From assembly GCA_009922685.1 (NCBI GenBank), contig RFVA01000026.1, forward strand, positions 1-33,292: a DNA stretch of 33,292 nucleotides, written 5' to 3'. A program made the position numbers and the translations under genes. Source of the DNA: Gammaproteobacteria bacterium. Lineage in GTDB: Bacteria > Pseudomonadota > Gammaproteobacteria > Methylococcales > Methylococcaceae. How positions within the stretch are numbered: the stretch's first letter is position 1; every line of letters starts with the position of its first letter. The notes beneath the pieces were generated by a model. It worked only from the letters and a program-made list of their open reading frames with translations, did not search any database and had not been told where the DNA came from. Below, in pieces: positions 1 to 7,902 of the stretch.

Positions 1-1998
1 CATCAGGGGATCGATCAGCGGGGACCAGTCCCACCGATAAAGGCCCCTATCTTCTTCGATCCGTAATGATAGCCCTTCGATCCCTGTCATCTTTTCAGCC
101 AGGGCCTCAAGGAGCATCGGGGCCTCCCCTTCATAACGGCTGGTCATACAAAGCCCCATGAGCGCCGCTGCGGCATCAAAAAGACGACCTACGGATGTGG
201 TTTCATTCGTATTGATTCCAAGGCTCCAGGCCGTCTTCACAAGACCCTTAGGATCTAGATCTCTGAAGCTATCGCGTCCGGTCTCAAAAAGAAGGGCCAG
301 GGCCGACCGCCAGGGCTCTCGGCTCGCAGAGGCTCCACCGACCAGATGGAAAGATCTTGGGCATCCTACCCGCTCCCAACACCCAGGGCGCCCCAAAAGG
401 GTCTCGCCGCCCCAAAGGGTTCCATCTTCTCCATACCCCAAACCATCGAAGGTAAAGACCAGAAGAGCACCCTCCCCGCCCCATTCCCCATATGCCGCTG
501 AGGCATGAGCCTGATGATGGCCGACACTGATGAGTGGAAGCCCGAGACCCAATGCCCATTGCCTTGAGAAATAACCCGGATGTTGATCAACGACCACCCG
601 CCGAGGCTCAATGCCATAAAGCCGCTGAAAGTCCTTCACCAGACTCTCGAATACTTCAAGGCCTCGGGGACGACCAAGATCGCCAAGATGCGGAGAGACG
701 ATGACCTGATCACCTTCTGAAAGAGCAAAGGTATTCTTAAGATCGGCACCCACAGCGAGAAGGGGTTCCATCAAAGGACGTTGCAATCGCCACCTCAAAG
801 GCGCCCGTCCCCGGCCGATCCTTAAGGGTCTGGGCTTCCCCTCGATGACCCTAAAGACCCCATCATCCGCGGGGCGAAGAATGGGCCGGTCATGGTGTAA
901 AAAGCCATCAGCCACATGTAAAAGTCGTTGATCAACCGCTTTCGGATCGATTAAGACCGGCTCACCGCTGATATTCCCGGAAGTCGCAATAAGGGGGCGA
1001 CCGACTCCATCGAGTAACAGCGCCTGAAGTGGGCTCGAACAGAGCAAGATACCGATCTCTAAAAGCCCCGGTGAGATCCCTGAAGGAAAAAAGGGCCGAT
1101 CACCCAGGGGCATCAAGACAATAGGCCGCTCGGGCGATAGGAGCGCCTCACGGGCAAGATGTCGAGCCTCCGTTCCATCCTCCGGCCAGTGTTCATCCAT
1201 AAAGGTTTCAGAAACAAGGACCGCCAGGGGTTTTTGAGGACGATTTTTTCTAAGGCGAAGTCGCTCGATACTGTCTTTCAAAGTCGCATCCAACATCAGG
1301 TGATAGCCCCCCAGACCTTTAACGGCGAGGATATCCCCAGCGACCAAAGCGCCGATCGCCGCTTCAAGCGCCGCATCCCCTAAAAGAAAGGGGCCATCAG
1401 TCCCTTTTCGATAAGAAAGAACAGGGCCACAGTGGGGACAGGCCATTGCTTCTGCATGGTAACGGCGGTCGATCGGATTCTCATATTCCTCCTGGCAAGG
1501 GATGCAAAGGGGAAAGTCCGCCATGACCGTATTGAGACGGTCATAGGGAAAATCATGAATGACCGTATAGCGCGGGCCACATTGCGTGCAGTGGATGAAG
1601 GGATAGCGGTAACGCCGATCTTGAGGGTCTTTGAGTTCAACAAGACAGCGCTGGCAGACAGCTTGGTCTTGAGGCATCACTCGATCCCCTTGGTGATCAG
1701 TCCGACTTTTAAGAATCTCAAAGCGCTGAAAACCCTCAGAGGCTATCGTTTGAGACAATCGAATAAAGGGGACTGCCAAAGGGGGAGCCTGATCGATGAG
1801 AGCCTGCTGAAAGGTCTTGAGATCGGATATCTGGCCCTCGACGTGCATCTCGACGGCGCCACCATCGTTAAGGACCCAGCCACAAAGTCCGAGATCTTCT
1901 GCGAGACGGGAGACAAAAGGCCGAAAGCCAACGCCCTGAACCCGCCCTTCAATCAGGATCCTTAAGGCTGAAACTTCTATTGAAGCCTCACTATTCAC
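1..1998 (-). CDS. hypF: Carbamoyltransferase HypF, hydrogenase maturation (3' end outside window)
   Basis: HypF makes the cyanide ligands of [NiFe]-hydrogenase: it uses carbamoyl phosphate and ATP to carbamoylate the C-terminal Cys of HypE. An open frame of 666 codons runs to the window edge without a stop; the family is usually about 750 residues, so roughly the last 10% is missing. In order I read the acylphosphatase-like start (EGRVQGVGFRPFVSRLAEDL), two C4-type zinc-finger pairs (CQRC...CTQC and CIPC...CPHC), the YrdC-like domain (KGLGGYHL, SGNISGEPV) and the Kae1-like domain with HHQAHASAAYGE. The only sensible start is a GTG at 1998: an in-frame TAA lies ten codons upstream and no good Shine-Dalgarno is visible. 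It follows hypB by 43 bases and is the third hyp gene of this strand. Identification is by clear domain match; the edge truncation is an artefact of the window. Confidence 0.95.
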   Translation of the reverse strand, partial: MNSEASIEVSALRILIEGRVQGVGFRPFVSRLAEDLGLCGWVLNDGGAVEMHVEGQISDLKTFQQALIDQAPPLAVPFIRLSQTIASEGFQRFEILKSRTDHQGDRVMPQDQAVCQRCLVELKDPQDRRYRYPFIHCTQCGPRYTVIHDFPYDRLNTVMADFPLCIPCQEEYENPIDRRYHAEAMACPHCGPVLSYRKGTDGPFLLGDAALEAAIGALVAGDILAVKGLGGYHLMLDATLKDSIERLRLRKNRPQKPLAVLVSETFMDEHWPEDGTEARHLAREALLSPERPIVLMPLGDRPFFPSGISPGLLEIGILLCSSPLQALLLDGVGRPLIATSGNISGEPVLIDPKAVDQRLLHVADGFLHHDRPILRPADDGVFRVIEGKPRPLRIGRGRAPLRWRLQRPLMEPLLAVGADLKNTFALSEGDQVIVSPHLGDLGRPRGLEVFESLVKDFQRLYGIEPRRVVVDQHPGYFSRQWALGLGLPLISVGHHQAHASAAYGEWGGEGALLVFTFDGLGYGEDGTLWGGETLLGRPGCWERVGCPRSFHLVGGASASREPWRSALALLFETGRDSFRDLDPKGLVKTAWSLGINTNETTSVGRLFDAAAALMGLCMTSRYEGEAPMLLEALAEKMTGIEGLSLRIEEDRGLYRWDWSPLIDPLM

Positions 1999-2041
1999 CT
2001 CAGGAGACGGAGAGCCACGGGGCCACCTTTAAGGACGAAGA

Positions 2042-2884
2042 TCATCCAGCCACCGGTTTAAAGGTCATCTCCGGCCGTTCAAGATGAAGGGCTTTACCTT
2101 CTTGGGCTACGCGCGGCTTTAAGCTGAGGCCCTTTTCAAGGAGTGATTGATAGCCGGCGCGCTGACGACTCATCCACTCCGTCCATGAGGAAAGTCCCTC
2201 AGAGGTTTTGGCGGAGAGGGGAAGAAGCGTCGCTTTGGTTGCAAGGGCTCTTTGAGAAGCCCGTGCCTTCTCCATCGAAAACTCCGGGAGATAAGGCAGA
2301 AGATCGGTCTTGGTGATCAGCAAGAGATCTGCCGCCCGGAACATCACTGGATATTTTTGAGGCTTATCATCGCCTTCGGTGACCGAGAGGAGCGTCACAT
2401 TGAGATGATGCCCAAGATCAAAGCTGGCTGGACACACCAGGTTCCCAACGTTCTCTATAAAAAGGACGTCAAGGTCCTGAAGGGGAAGATGATCAAGAGC
2501 CTGTGCCACCAGATGGGCATCGAGATGGCAGGCTGTTCCTGTCGTGATCTGGTAGGCCGTGACGCCCAGTGCCCGGATCCTCTTGGCATCATTCTCCGTT
2601 TCAAGGTCCCCCTCAATAACCGCCATCCGGAGCTCTCCTTTGAGGGCCTTGAGGGTTGCTTCCAGCAATGCCGTTTTTCCAGAACCTGGCGATGACATCA
2701 GATTGATGACCAGAATCCCATGGCGATCAAACCGCTGACGATTAAGATTCGCCTGTTGATCATTCTTTTGAAGCAATCCCTGAAGGACTCGCTCGGGAGG
2801 GCCGAGGAACATCTCTTTGACCTTAGAAGGCTTCGCAAGGGTTTGCCTCTGTCCTCGAATTTGGCAGCCACAATCAGTACACAT
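2042..2884 (-). CDS. hypB: Hydrogenase nickel-insertion GTPase HypB
   Basis: HypB is a SIMIBI-class GTPase that works with HypA (and SlyD in some species) to deliver nickel to the hydrogenase large subunit. The protein starts with MCTDCGC, the N-terminal high-affinity nickel motif CxxCxC, then a linker, then the G domain: P-loop SSPGSGKT, EGDLETENDA, TGTACHLDAHLV, the Cys-containing ENVGNLVCP metal-site loop and a guanine-specificity ITKTDLLPY stretch. There is no His-rich N-terminal nickel-storage tract. I place the start at the ATG at 2884 rather than the in-frame GTG at 2887, because the nickel motif then follows the initiator directly as in E. coli HypB and an AAGGA lies 7 bases upstream. 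It lies 18 bases after hypA. The length of 280 residues is normal. Confidence 0.96.
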   Translation of the reverse strand: MCTDCGCQIRGQRQTLAKPSKVKEMFLGPPERVLQGLLQKNDQQANLNRQRFDRHGILVINLMSSPGSGKTALLEATLKALKGELRMAVIEGDLETENDAKRIRALGVTAYQITTGTACHLDAHLVAQALDHLPLQDLDVLFIENVGNLVCPASFDLGHHLNVTLLSVTEGDDKPQKYPVMFRAADLLLITKTDLLPYLPEFSMEKARASQRALATKATLLPLSAKTSEGLSSWTEWMSRQRAGYQSLLEKGLSLKPRVAQEGKALHLERPEMTFKPVAG

Positions 2885-2902
2885 CACAATTCCTTTAGTG
2901 GA

Positions 2903-3268
2903 TTAATCCCGAGCATCGGGCCGAGGACCTAAGAGCTCCACCCGGGCAAGGATGAGTTCATGACCTTTGACCAATGTCGTGCTTTCAGACCCACAGTGGG
3001 GACAGAGGAGGTTTTGAGGGCTCACCTCACCCTCATGATCACAGTCATGGCAATGGATCACCGGCTGTGTGACCTCGATAAAAAGCGCGGCCTTCTCGGC
3101 GATGGTCCCCTCTTGGGCAATGGAAAAGGCGGTGGCCATCAGCTGGGGTTCAACGCCTGAGAGAACCCCAATCTTAAGGTCAACCCGACCCACGGTGGTC
3201 GCTGAAGCCTCAACGGCCAACTCCTGGAGCTGCTCGATAAGATTCGCGCAAAGGGAAAGCTCATGCAC
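2903..3268 (-). CDS. hypA: Hydrogenase nickel chaperone HypA
   Basis: HypA binds nickel through its N-terminal MHE motif and carries a structural zinc site; it hands nickel to the hydrogenase precursor with HypB. The protein begins MHELSLC, and the zinc site is the pair CHDC and CPHC near residues 73 to 92. The length of 121 residues is typical. The start codon is GTG at 3268, fixed by the need for His2 directly after the initiator. It is preceded by a 6-bp hairpin rather than a normal ribosome-binding site. It is the first hyp gene on this strand and is followed by hypB and hypF; hypC, hypD and hypE are not in the window and may lie beyond the left edge. Confidence 0.95.
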   Translation of the reverse strand: MHELSLCANLIEQLQELAVEASATTVGRVDLKIGVLSGVEPQLMATAFSIAQEGTIAEKAALFIEVTQPVIHCHDCDHEGEVSPQNLLCPHCGSESTTLVKGHELILARVELLGPRPDARD

Positions 3269-3270
3269 TT

Positions 3271-3291
3271 AGGGCAACACCCCAATGCCCT
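3271..3291 (-). promoter_or_regulatory. Small hairpin just upstream of hypA start
   Basis: On the transcribed (minus) strand AGGGCA and TGCCCT flank a 9-base loop and end two bases before the GTG of hypA. The only purine-rich stretch that could act as a ribosome-binding site (GGGGTG) sits in the loop. The inverted repeat is visible; a role in translation control is inference. Confidence 0.25.
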
Positions 3292-3319
3292 CTCAGAACA
3301 AAAAGAGGAAAGGGAGAAG

Positions 3320-4564
3320 TCAATGCTGTTCTCGGCGAGAGCTAGAACGTTCTGACGGCGAACTTTTGCGGGTATTTTGAGGATCCTCTTTGCGGTTATC
3401 AGACGACTTTCCGGTGGCGATTTTCTCAAGCGACCAGACTTTAGCACCATCCCAACCCACCGAGACGGCTCGGTGTTGGCCGCCACACGCCAGAACTTCA
3501 ATGGGCCCCGCATGGGCCGCAATCCGGCCTATAGGAAGTGGCGATCCCTTGGGATCCCAAAGATAAAGAAAGCCGCTCCGAGTCCCGATAGCCAGATACC
3601 CTGTCTCAGAATCTCTACAAAAGGACAGTATGTCACCTTCGAGATCTCGAAGGGTGGCCACTTGAGTCGCCGTCGCGGTCTCATAAGCCTCTAGTACACG
3701 CCCATCGGTGTAGACCACGATGCGGCCATCATGACTCAAACCTAAAAGGGGGCGATCACTATCGATCCTCGATTCCCGAATCAGGGTTAAAGTGGAAGCC
3801 TCCCAGGCCCAGAGATCTCGACCGCCGGACGTTAGAAATAATAACTCGCCACCCCCTGCATCCAGAAAGGCGATCGACTGAACCCCCTCGTGATTACCTC
3901 TAAAGAATTTGCCACTTTGGACGTTCCAGACCCCAACCGGCCCATCACCCCGCCAACCGAGCCAGTTGCTATCGGACGAAAAAAGGACGGCCTTGACGTC
4001 ATAGCCATCAACGACATGGGAACCAACCATCGCCTCCGTGGTGAGGTCCCACATCATCAAACGCCCGCCCTCAACACCGGCGAGGCCGGTGCCGATGCGG
4101 CGACTGTTGGGGGCATAATCAAGCGCATCGACCCTGAGATGCCCGCCTTCCTTTGCGAACGTTTTATCGCCAAAGGAATCGCGATGCCCGGTTTCAGCAT
4201 CCCAAAAATCAGGGCCACGGCCCCCGGTGGCCAAAATCCGCTTGCCATCGAGGGAAAATGCCGGAAGCGAGATGGCGCCGAGCTCCGGAAGGTGGTCGCG
4301 GGCCAGCTGGCTAATCAGGCCATCCTCTCGTTGGAGGGCCGCAAGCGCAGTTCGAGCGGCCTCTTCCTGGGGACAGGAAAGACATTGACGAAGGAACGTC
4401 TGATAGGCTTCCAAGGTATTTTTTTTCTGGGCCTGATACCAAGGATCGGCTTCAACCTCCCGGTGGTGACTCCAGCGCATATAGCCATAGATCAAAATGG
4501 CGGCAAAGGCCAGACAGAAGAACCAGGTCAGAACTTTTTCAAGTAAATTGAGAAAAGCTGCCAT
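3320..4564 (-). CDS. Membrane-anchored WD40-like beta-propeller protein, function unknown
   Basis: This 414-residue protein has one N-terminal hydrophobic segment (about residues 12 to 28), a short polar region with a Cys pair (QCLSCPQE, about residue 60), then from about residue 100 to 385 a run of degenerate WD40-type blades recognisable by repeated endings such as DFWDAETG, LMMWDLTT, GVWNVQSG, LWAWEAST, YLWDPKG and KVWSLEK. The last 30 residues are polar and rich in Ser, Arg and Lys and look disordered. The topology suggests a single membrane anchor with a propeller, probably periplasmic. WD40 propellers are protein-binding platforms; no enzyme motif is seen. It ends 51 bases before hypA on the same strand, so it may be the first gene of a WD40-hypABF transcript. 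Whether it has any part in hydrogenase maturation is unknown. Confidence 0.8.
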   Translation of the reverse strand: MAAFLNLLEKVLTWFFCLAFAAILIYGYMRWSHHREVEADPWYQAQKKNTLEAYQTFLRQCLSCPQEEAARTALAALQREDGLISQLARDHLPELGAISLPAFSLDGKRILATGGRGPDFWDAETGHRDSFGDKTFAKEGGHLRVDALDYAPNSRRIGTGLAGVEGGRLMMWDLTTEAMVGSHVVDGYDVKAVLFSSDSNWLGWRGDGPVGVWNVQSGKFFRGNHEGVQSIAFLDAGGGELLFLTSGGRDLWAWEASTLTLIRESRIDSDRPLLGLSHDGRIVVYTDGRVLEAYETATATQVATLRDLEGDILSFCRDSETGYLAIGTRSGFLYLWDPKGSPLPIGRIAAHAGPIEVLACGGQHRAVSVGWDGAKVWSLEKIATGKSSDNRKEDPQNTRKSSPSERSSSRREQH

Positions 4565-4708
4565 TCGAGAATACGGCCCCTATAGGTGTCGATCAACAAA
4601 GAACGAAGTGTCTCAGGCTGCCAATCCTAGACTAGCCTAGATGGCATTTCATCATAACGAATAAGGACTTAACCAACCACCCTCGATGCAGGACCCAAAG
4701 GCAACGGG

Positions 4709-5512
4709 CTAGAACCCAAATAGATCAGCCAGCCGAGCGCCAGGGTCTTCGGCACGCATAAAACTTTCCCCCACCAAGAAGGCATGGACCTCACGAGAAC
4801 GCATCAGGGCCACATCCTCAGGACCTAAAATACCGCTCTCGGTGACCACAATTCGGTCATCCGGAATAGCTTCTAGAAGATCGAGCGTGGTGTCTAGGTG
4901 AACATCAAAGGTTCGAAGATTCCGGTTATTGATTCCAATCAACCGGAGATTGAGCCTTAATGCCCGCTCCAGTTCTGCCCGATCATGGACCTCAACGAGG
5001 ACATCCATCCCCAGAGCAAGAGCCGCCTCCGACAAGGTCTCCAAGGCTTCATCATTGAGCGCTGCAACAATCAGAAGAATACAATCAGCCCCAATCGCGC
5101 GGGCTTCTGCCACCTGATAGACATCAATGATGAAATCCTTTCGGATCACAGGAAGTTTTGTGGCCGCTCGTGCTTCCTGAAGGTAAGCCTCAGCCCCTTG
5201 AAAAAAATCACGATCGGTCAGCACCGAAAGACACGCCGCACCATGATCAGCATAGGACCTTGCGATATCGGCGGGATGAAAATCAGGGCGCATAACGCCT
5301 TTACTGGGGGAGGCCTTCTTAATCTCGGCAATGACCGCTGGGAGACCCAAGAGGATCTTGGTTTCAATCGCCTTCACAAAGCCCCTGGGGGCCTCCTGGC
5401 TCAAAGCCTGGGGGTAAAGATCTTCTAAGGGAACCTTTTGGGATCGCTCTTGGACCTCCTCGATCTTTCGGTTGAGAATCTTGATGAGAATATCAGGGGG
5501 GGATGCATTCAT
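4709..5512 (-). CDS. trpC: Indole-3-glycerol phosphate synthase TrpC
   Basis: TrpC closes the indole ring, converting 1-(2-carboxyphenylamino)-1-deoxyribulose 5-phosphate to indole-3-glycerol phosphate in tryptophan synthesis. The TIM-barrel signature residues are present: [11 protein letters not shown] (catalytic Lys and phosphate contact), [19 protein letters not shown] (catalytic Lys), [18 protein letters not shown] and VTESGI. At 267 residues it is a normal monofunctional enzyme, without a fused TrpF. Its ATG overlaps the trpD stop in an ATGA arrangement (4 bases), so translation is likely coupled. It is the last gene of trpG-trpD-trpC. No convincing terminator follows in the 144 bases before the WD40-like gene, so some read-through is possible. 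Confidence 0.97.
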   Translation of the reverse strand: MNASPPDILIKILNRKIEEVQERSQKVPLEDLYPQALSQEAPRGFVKAIETKILLGLPAVIAEIKKASPSKGVMRPDFHPADIARSYADHGAACLSVLTDRDFFQGAEAYLQEARAATKLPVIRKDFIIDVYQVAEARAIGADCILLIVAALNDEALETLSEAALALGMDVLVEVHDRAELERALRLNLRLIGINNRNLRTFDVHLDTTLDLLEAIPDDRIVVTESGILGPEDVALMRSREVHAFLVGESFMRAEDPGARLADLFGF

Positions 5513-6570
5513 GGTGAGGGAGATGATGCGGCACGGGTGAATGAAATGAGCGCCTCTAGCTTCTTAAGGGCAGCGCCTGAATCAATCGCCGCCTTCGCCT
5601 TATCAACGCCCGCCTCAAGGCTTGGAGTAACGCCTGAAACATAAATGGCTGCCGCGGCATTCAGAAGGACAATATCGCGTGCAGGGCCCTTCGCGCCATC
5701 AAAAACGGAACGAATGATGGCAAGGCTCTCAGCAGCACTCGTCACCGCTAATCGCGTAAGGGATTGCCGCTCAAACCCCAGCGATTCGGGTGTCAATGTC
5801 CTCATCGTAATCTCCCCATCCTTGAGTTCAGCCACTAAGGTGGGAGCAGCAAGACTGATTTCATCGAGGCCATCCTCCGCATGAACGACCAGCACATGAT
5901 GGCTCCCCAAGGCCTTGAGGACATGGGCCAAGGGTTCAACCCAATCACTTGAAAAGACACCCACGACTTGGTGAGGGGCACCCGCGGGATTGGTGAGGGG
6001 CCCTAGAAGATTGAACATCGTTCTAACCCCGAGCTCACGGCGCACCTGACTGGCCTGCTGCATCGCACTGTGGTGGTGCTGAGCAAAGAGAAAGCCAAGC
6101 CCGACCGTATCGATGGATGCTCGAACTTGATCGGAATTAAGCGCTAAATGGACTCCTGCGGCCTCAAGAACATCGGCGCTTCCTGAGCTACTGGAGACAG
6201 AACGACTGCCGTGCTTTGCAACCCTCGCGCCTGCCGCTGAGGCCACAAACGCCGCAGCGGTACTGATATTGAAGGTATGAGCGCCATCGCCACCCGTGCC
6301 GCAGGTATCGACCAAATAATCTGAAGTCACAGGGACCCGGGTCGCCATTTCGCGGATCACCTCCGCCGCGGCGACGATGTCTTCAATCGTCTCGCCTTTG
6401 GCCCTTAAGGCCATTAAAAAGCCGCCGATCTGAGCGGGTGTCGCCCCTCCCGACATGATCAAGCGCATCACCTGCCGCATCTGTGATGAGGAGAGGTGGT
6501 CCCCTGCCAAGAGGATTTCAAGGACCTTGGGGATAGTCATCGCATCAACGGCATCCAAAGAGGAAACCAC
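5509..6570 (-). CDS. trpD: Anthranilate phosphoribosyltransferase TrpD
   Basis: TrpD transfers the phosphoribosyl group of PRPP to anthranilate, the second dedicated step of tryptophan synthesis. Family motifs are intact: [18 protein letters not shown] (PRPP-binding glycine loop), [18 protein letters not shown], and [11 protein letters not shown] plus [20 protein letters not shown] (anthranilate site). The length of 353 residues is slightly longer than usual because of the start chosen: a GTG at 6570 that overlaps the trpG TAG by one base and has GAGG 6 to 10 bases upstream. An ATG ten codons further in (6540) would give a start closer to most homologues but has no ribosome-binding site. It overlaps trpC by 4 bases at its 3' end. 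Confidence 0.96.
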   Translation of the reverse strand: MVSSLDAVDAMTIPKVLEILLAGDHLSSSQMRQVMRLIMSGGATPAQIGGFLMALRAKGETIEDIVAAAEVIREMATRVPVTSDYLVDTCGTGGDGAHTFNISTAAAFVASAAGARVAKHGSRSVSSSSGSADVLEAAGVHLALNSDQVRASIDTVGLGFLFAQHHHSAMQQASQVRRELGVRTMFNLLGPLTNPAGAPHQVVGVFSSDWVEPLAHVLKALGSHHVLVVHAEDGLDEISLAAPTLVAELKDGEITMRTLTPESLGFERQSLTRLAVTSAAESLAIIRSVFDGAKGPARDIVLLNAAAAIYVSGVTPSLEAGVDKAKAAIDSGAALKKLEALISFTRAASSPSP

Positions 6571-7148
6571 TACCGCCTCAAAAAATTAGCCAAAAGATCA
6601 TGCCCCTGGTGGGTCAAAATGGATTCCGGATGGAACTGGACGCCTTCAATATCAAGCGTCTTGTGACGAACACCCATAATTTCCTCCACTCCCCCCTCTG
6701 GATCTTCGGTCCAAGCCGTGACCTCGAGGCAATCGGGAAGAGTCGCTTGCTCGATCACCAAGGAATGGTAGCGGGTCGCCTGAAAAGGATTATCAAGGCC
6801 CTCGAAAACACCAAGGTCATGATGATAAACCATCGATGTTTTTCCGTGCATGATCGACTTCGCACGAATGATTTCGCCCCCGAAGGCATAGCCGATGCTT
6901 TGATGCCCCAAACAGACACCCAGTATCGGGTAACGCCCCTGATAACGGCGAATGGTCTCCACCGAAATGCCGGCCTCCTTTGGGGTACAGGGACCGGGTG
7001 AAATCACAATCTTCGAGGGCTTCAAAGCCTCAATGTCATCGATCCCGATCTGGTCATTGCGAACGACTTTGACCTCGGCCCCCAATTCAGCAAAGTACTG
7101 AACAAGGTTGTAGGTAAAGGAGTCGTAGTTGTCGATCATGAGGAGCAT
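6570..7148 (-). CDS. trpG: Anthranilate synthase glutamine amidotransferase subunit TrpG
   Basis: TrpG hydrolyses glutamine and channels ammonia to TrpE for anthranilate synthesis; related enzymes (PabA) also serve folate synthesis. The class I amidotransferase fold is clear: [19 protein letters not shown] at the start, the nucleophile in [10 protein letters not shown], and the His-Glu pair in [10 protein letters not shown]. The length of 192 residues is standard. An AAGGAG lies 11 bases before the ATG. The partner trpE lies on the same strand but 24.9 kb away, past a polysaccharide island, so trpG is now the first gene of its own transcript and must have acquired its own promoter. The 165 bases upstream show no obvious tryptophan leader peptide. 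Confidence 0.96.
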   Translation of the reverse strand: MLLMIDNYDSFTYNLVQYFAELGAEVKVVRNDQIGIDDIEALKPSKIVISPGPCTPKEAGISVETIRRYQGRYPILGVCLGHQSIGYAFGGEIIRAKSIMHGKTSMVYHHDLGVFEGLDNPFQATRYHSLVIEQATLPDCLEVTAWTEDPEGGVEEIMGVRHKTLDIEGVQFHPESILTHQGHDLLANFLRR

Positions 7149-7313
7149 TAGAGTCGAGACTCCTTGGTATTACTAGGTTCTTCGCTAACGGTCATTTTTT
7201 GTTCCGGTGTTTGTGCCGGTTTTTCAAATGCATCACAGAGTCCAAGAATCACAGAACGGTGTCATTAATCATCAATAAGCGGACATGATAAACAATCTAC
7301 AGAGGAGAACGAA

Positions 7314-7373
7314 ATGAAACCGATCACGTCACTTCTGTTTGTCCCAATGCTTCTGGTGTCACTTCAAATATGA
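7314..7373 (+). pseudogene. Truncated signal-peptide ORF (remnant or mini-protein)
   Basis: A very good ribosome-binding site (AGAGGAG, 7 bases before the ATG) leads into a 19-residue reading frame, MKPITSLLFVPMLLVSLQI, then TGA. A Lys followed by a long hydrophobic stretch is the beginning of a Sec signal peptide. The frame then stops within the tail of a PIN-domain pseudogene lying on the other strand. I read this as the first 5' bases of an exported-protein gene cut off by a rearrangement; a genuine tiny membrane peptide is the alternative. The initiation signals and hydrophobicity are seen directly; the history is inference. Confidence 0.4.
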
Positions 7374-7794
7374 ATTGCGAAAGGAAGAGGGCTCTGAAGA
7401 AAATGGATTAACAACAGTCACACCTCTCCAGGTAAAGCCATGTTGTAAGTCTTCTGAAAGGAGTAGGCGGCAATGATGATCCGCCGAGACGGCGAGGATC
7501 AATGCATCCCACAGCAGTATCTGGTGGTCCACAGTAAGATCCAATGCTGCTTGCATGGCGAACCAACTTGAATCAGCGACTTCAAATGTATCCGCCCAGC
7601 CTAGGATTGAATCACGTGTCTGTGAGGGTGTGCTTTTCGCTTTGCGTGTAAGTAGGCGAGCAAGCTCGCCGAGCACCTGTGAGGGAATCAGCACATCGCT
7701 GCAGTGAAGGCGAGAGGCGAGAGACCAGAGAGAGTGCGGATTCCCAACGGAGATCATCACCCAGACCCTCCGCATAGGCCAGCAGAAATCTATC
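7359..7794 (-). pseudogene. PIN-domain (VapC-like) ribonuclease pseudogene
   Basis: The downstream part of this gene reads as a PIN-domain nuclease: VLIPSQVLGELARLLTRK, then a middle helix, then LWDALILAVSADHHCRLLLSEDLQHGFTWRGVTVVNPF, with the acidic residues of the family. The upstream part (LLAYAEGLGDDLRWESALSLVSRL) lies in another frame. A tandem duplication of the heptamer GGCGAGA (plus strand, 7709-7715 and 7716-7722) lies exactly at the frame switch: removing one copy joins SALSLVSRL to HCSDVLIPSQ in one frame. The usual LDTN start is also damaged (reads WDRF) and no start codon precedes it before a stop. No antitoxin gene is recognisable beside it. The gene is therefore dead by at least two lesions. 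Confidence 0.75.
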
Positions 7795-7902
7795 CCAATT
7801 CAGACAAGAGCAAACGCCTCATGAAGTCGGTGAGTACCTTCCCGGTATGAATGTTCAGACTGGAGTCTCCATACATTTTGGGGGCTGCGATGGCCCAGGC
7901 AA

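Noticed and set aside
7204-7225. CCGG...CCGG followed by TTTTT on the plus strand as a terminator
   Set aside because: The stem is only four firm pairs plus wobbles, and no plus-strand gene precedes it; on the minus strand it lies in the trpG leader without a T tract.
7149-7313. Tryptophan attenuator with a Trp-rich leader peptide ahead of trpG
   Set aside because: No short frame with Trp codons and no antiterminator/terminator pair could be drawn on the minus strand.
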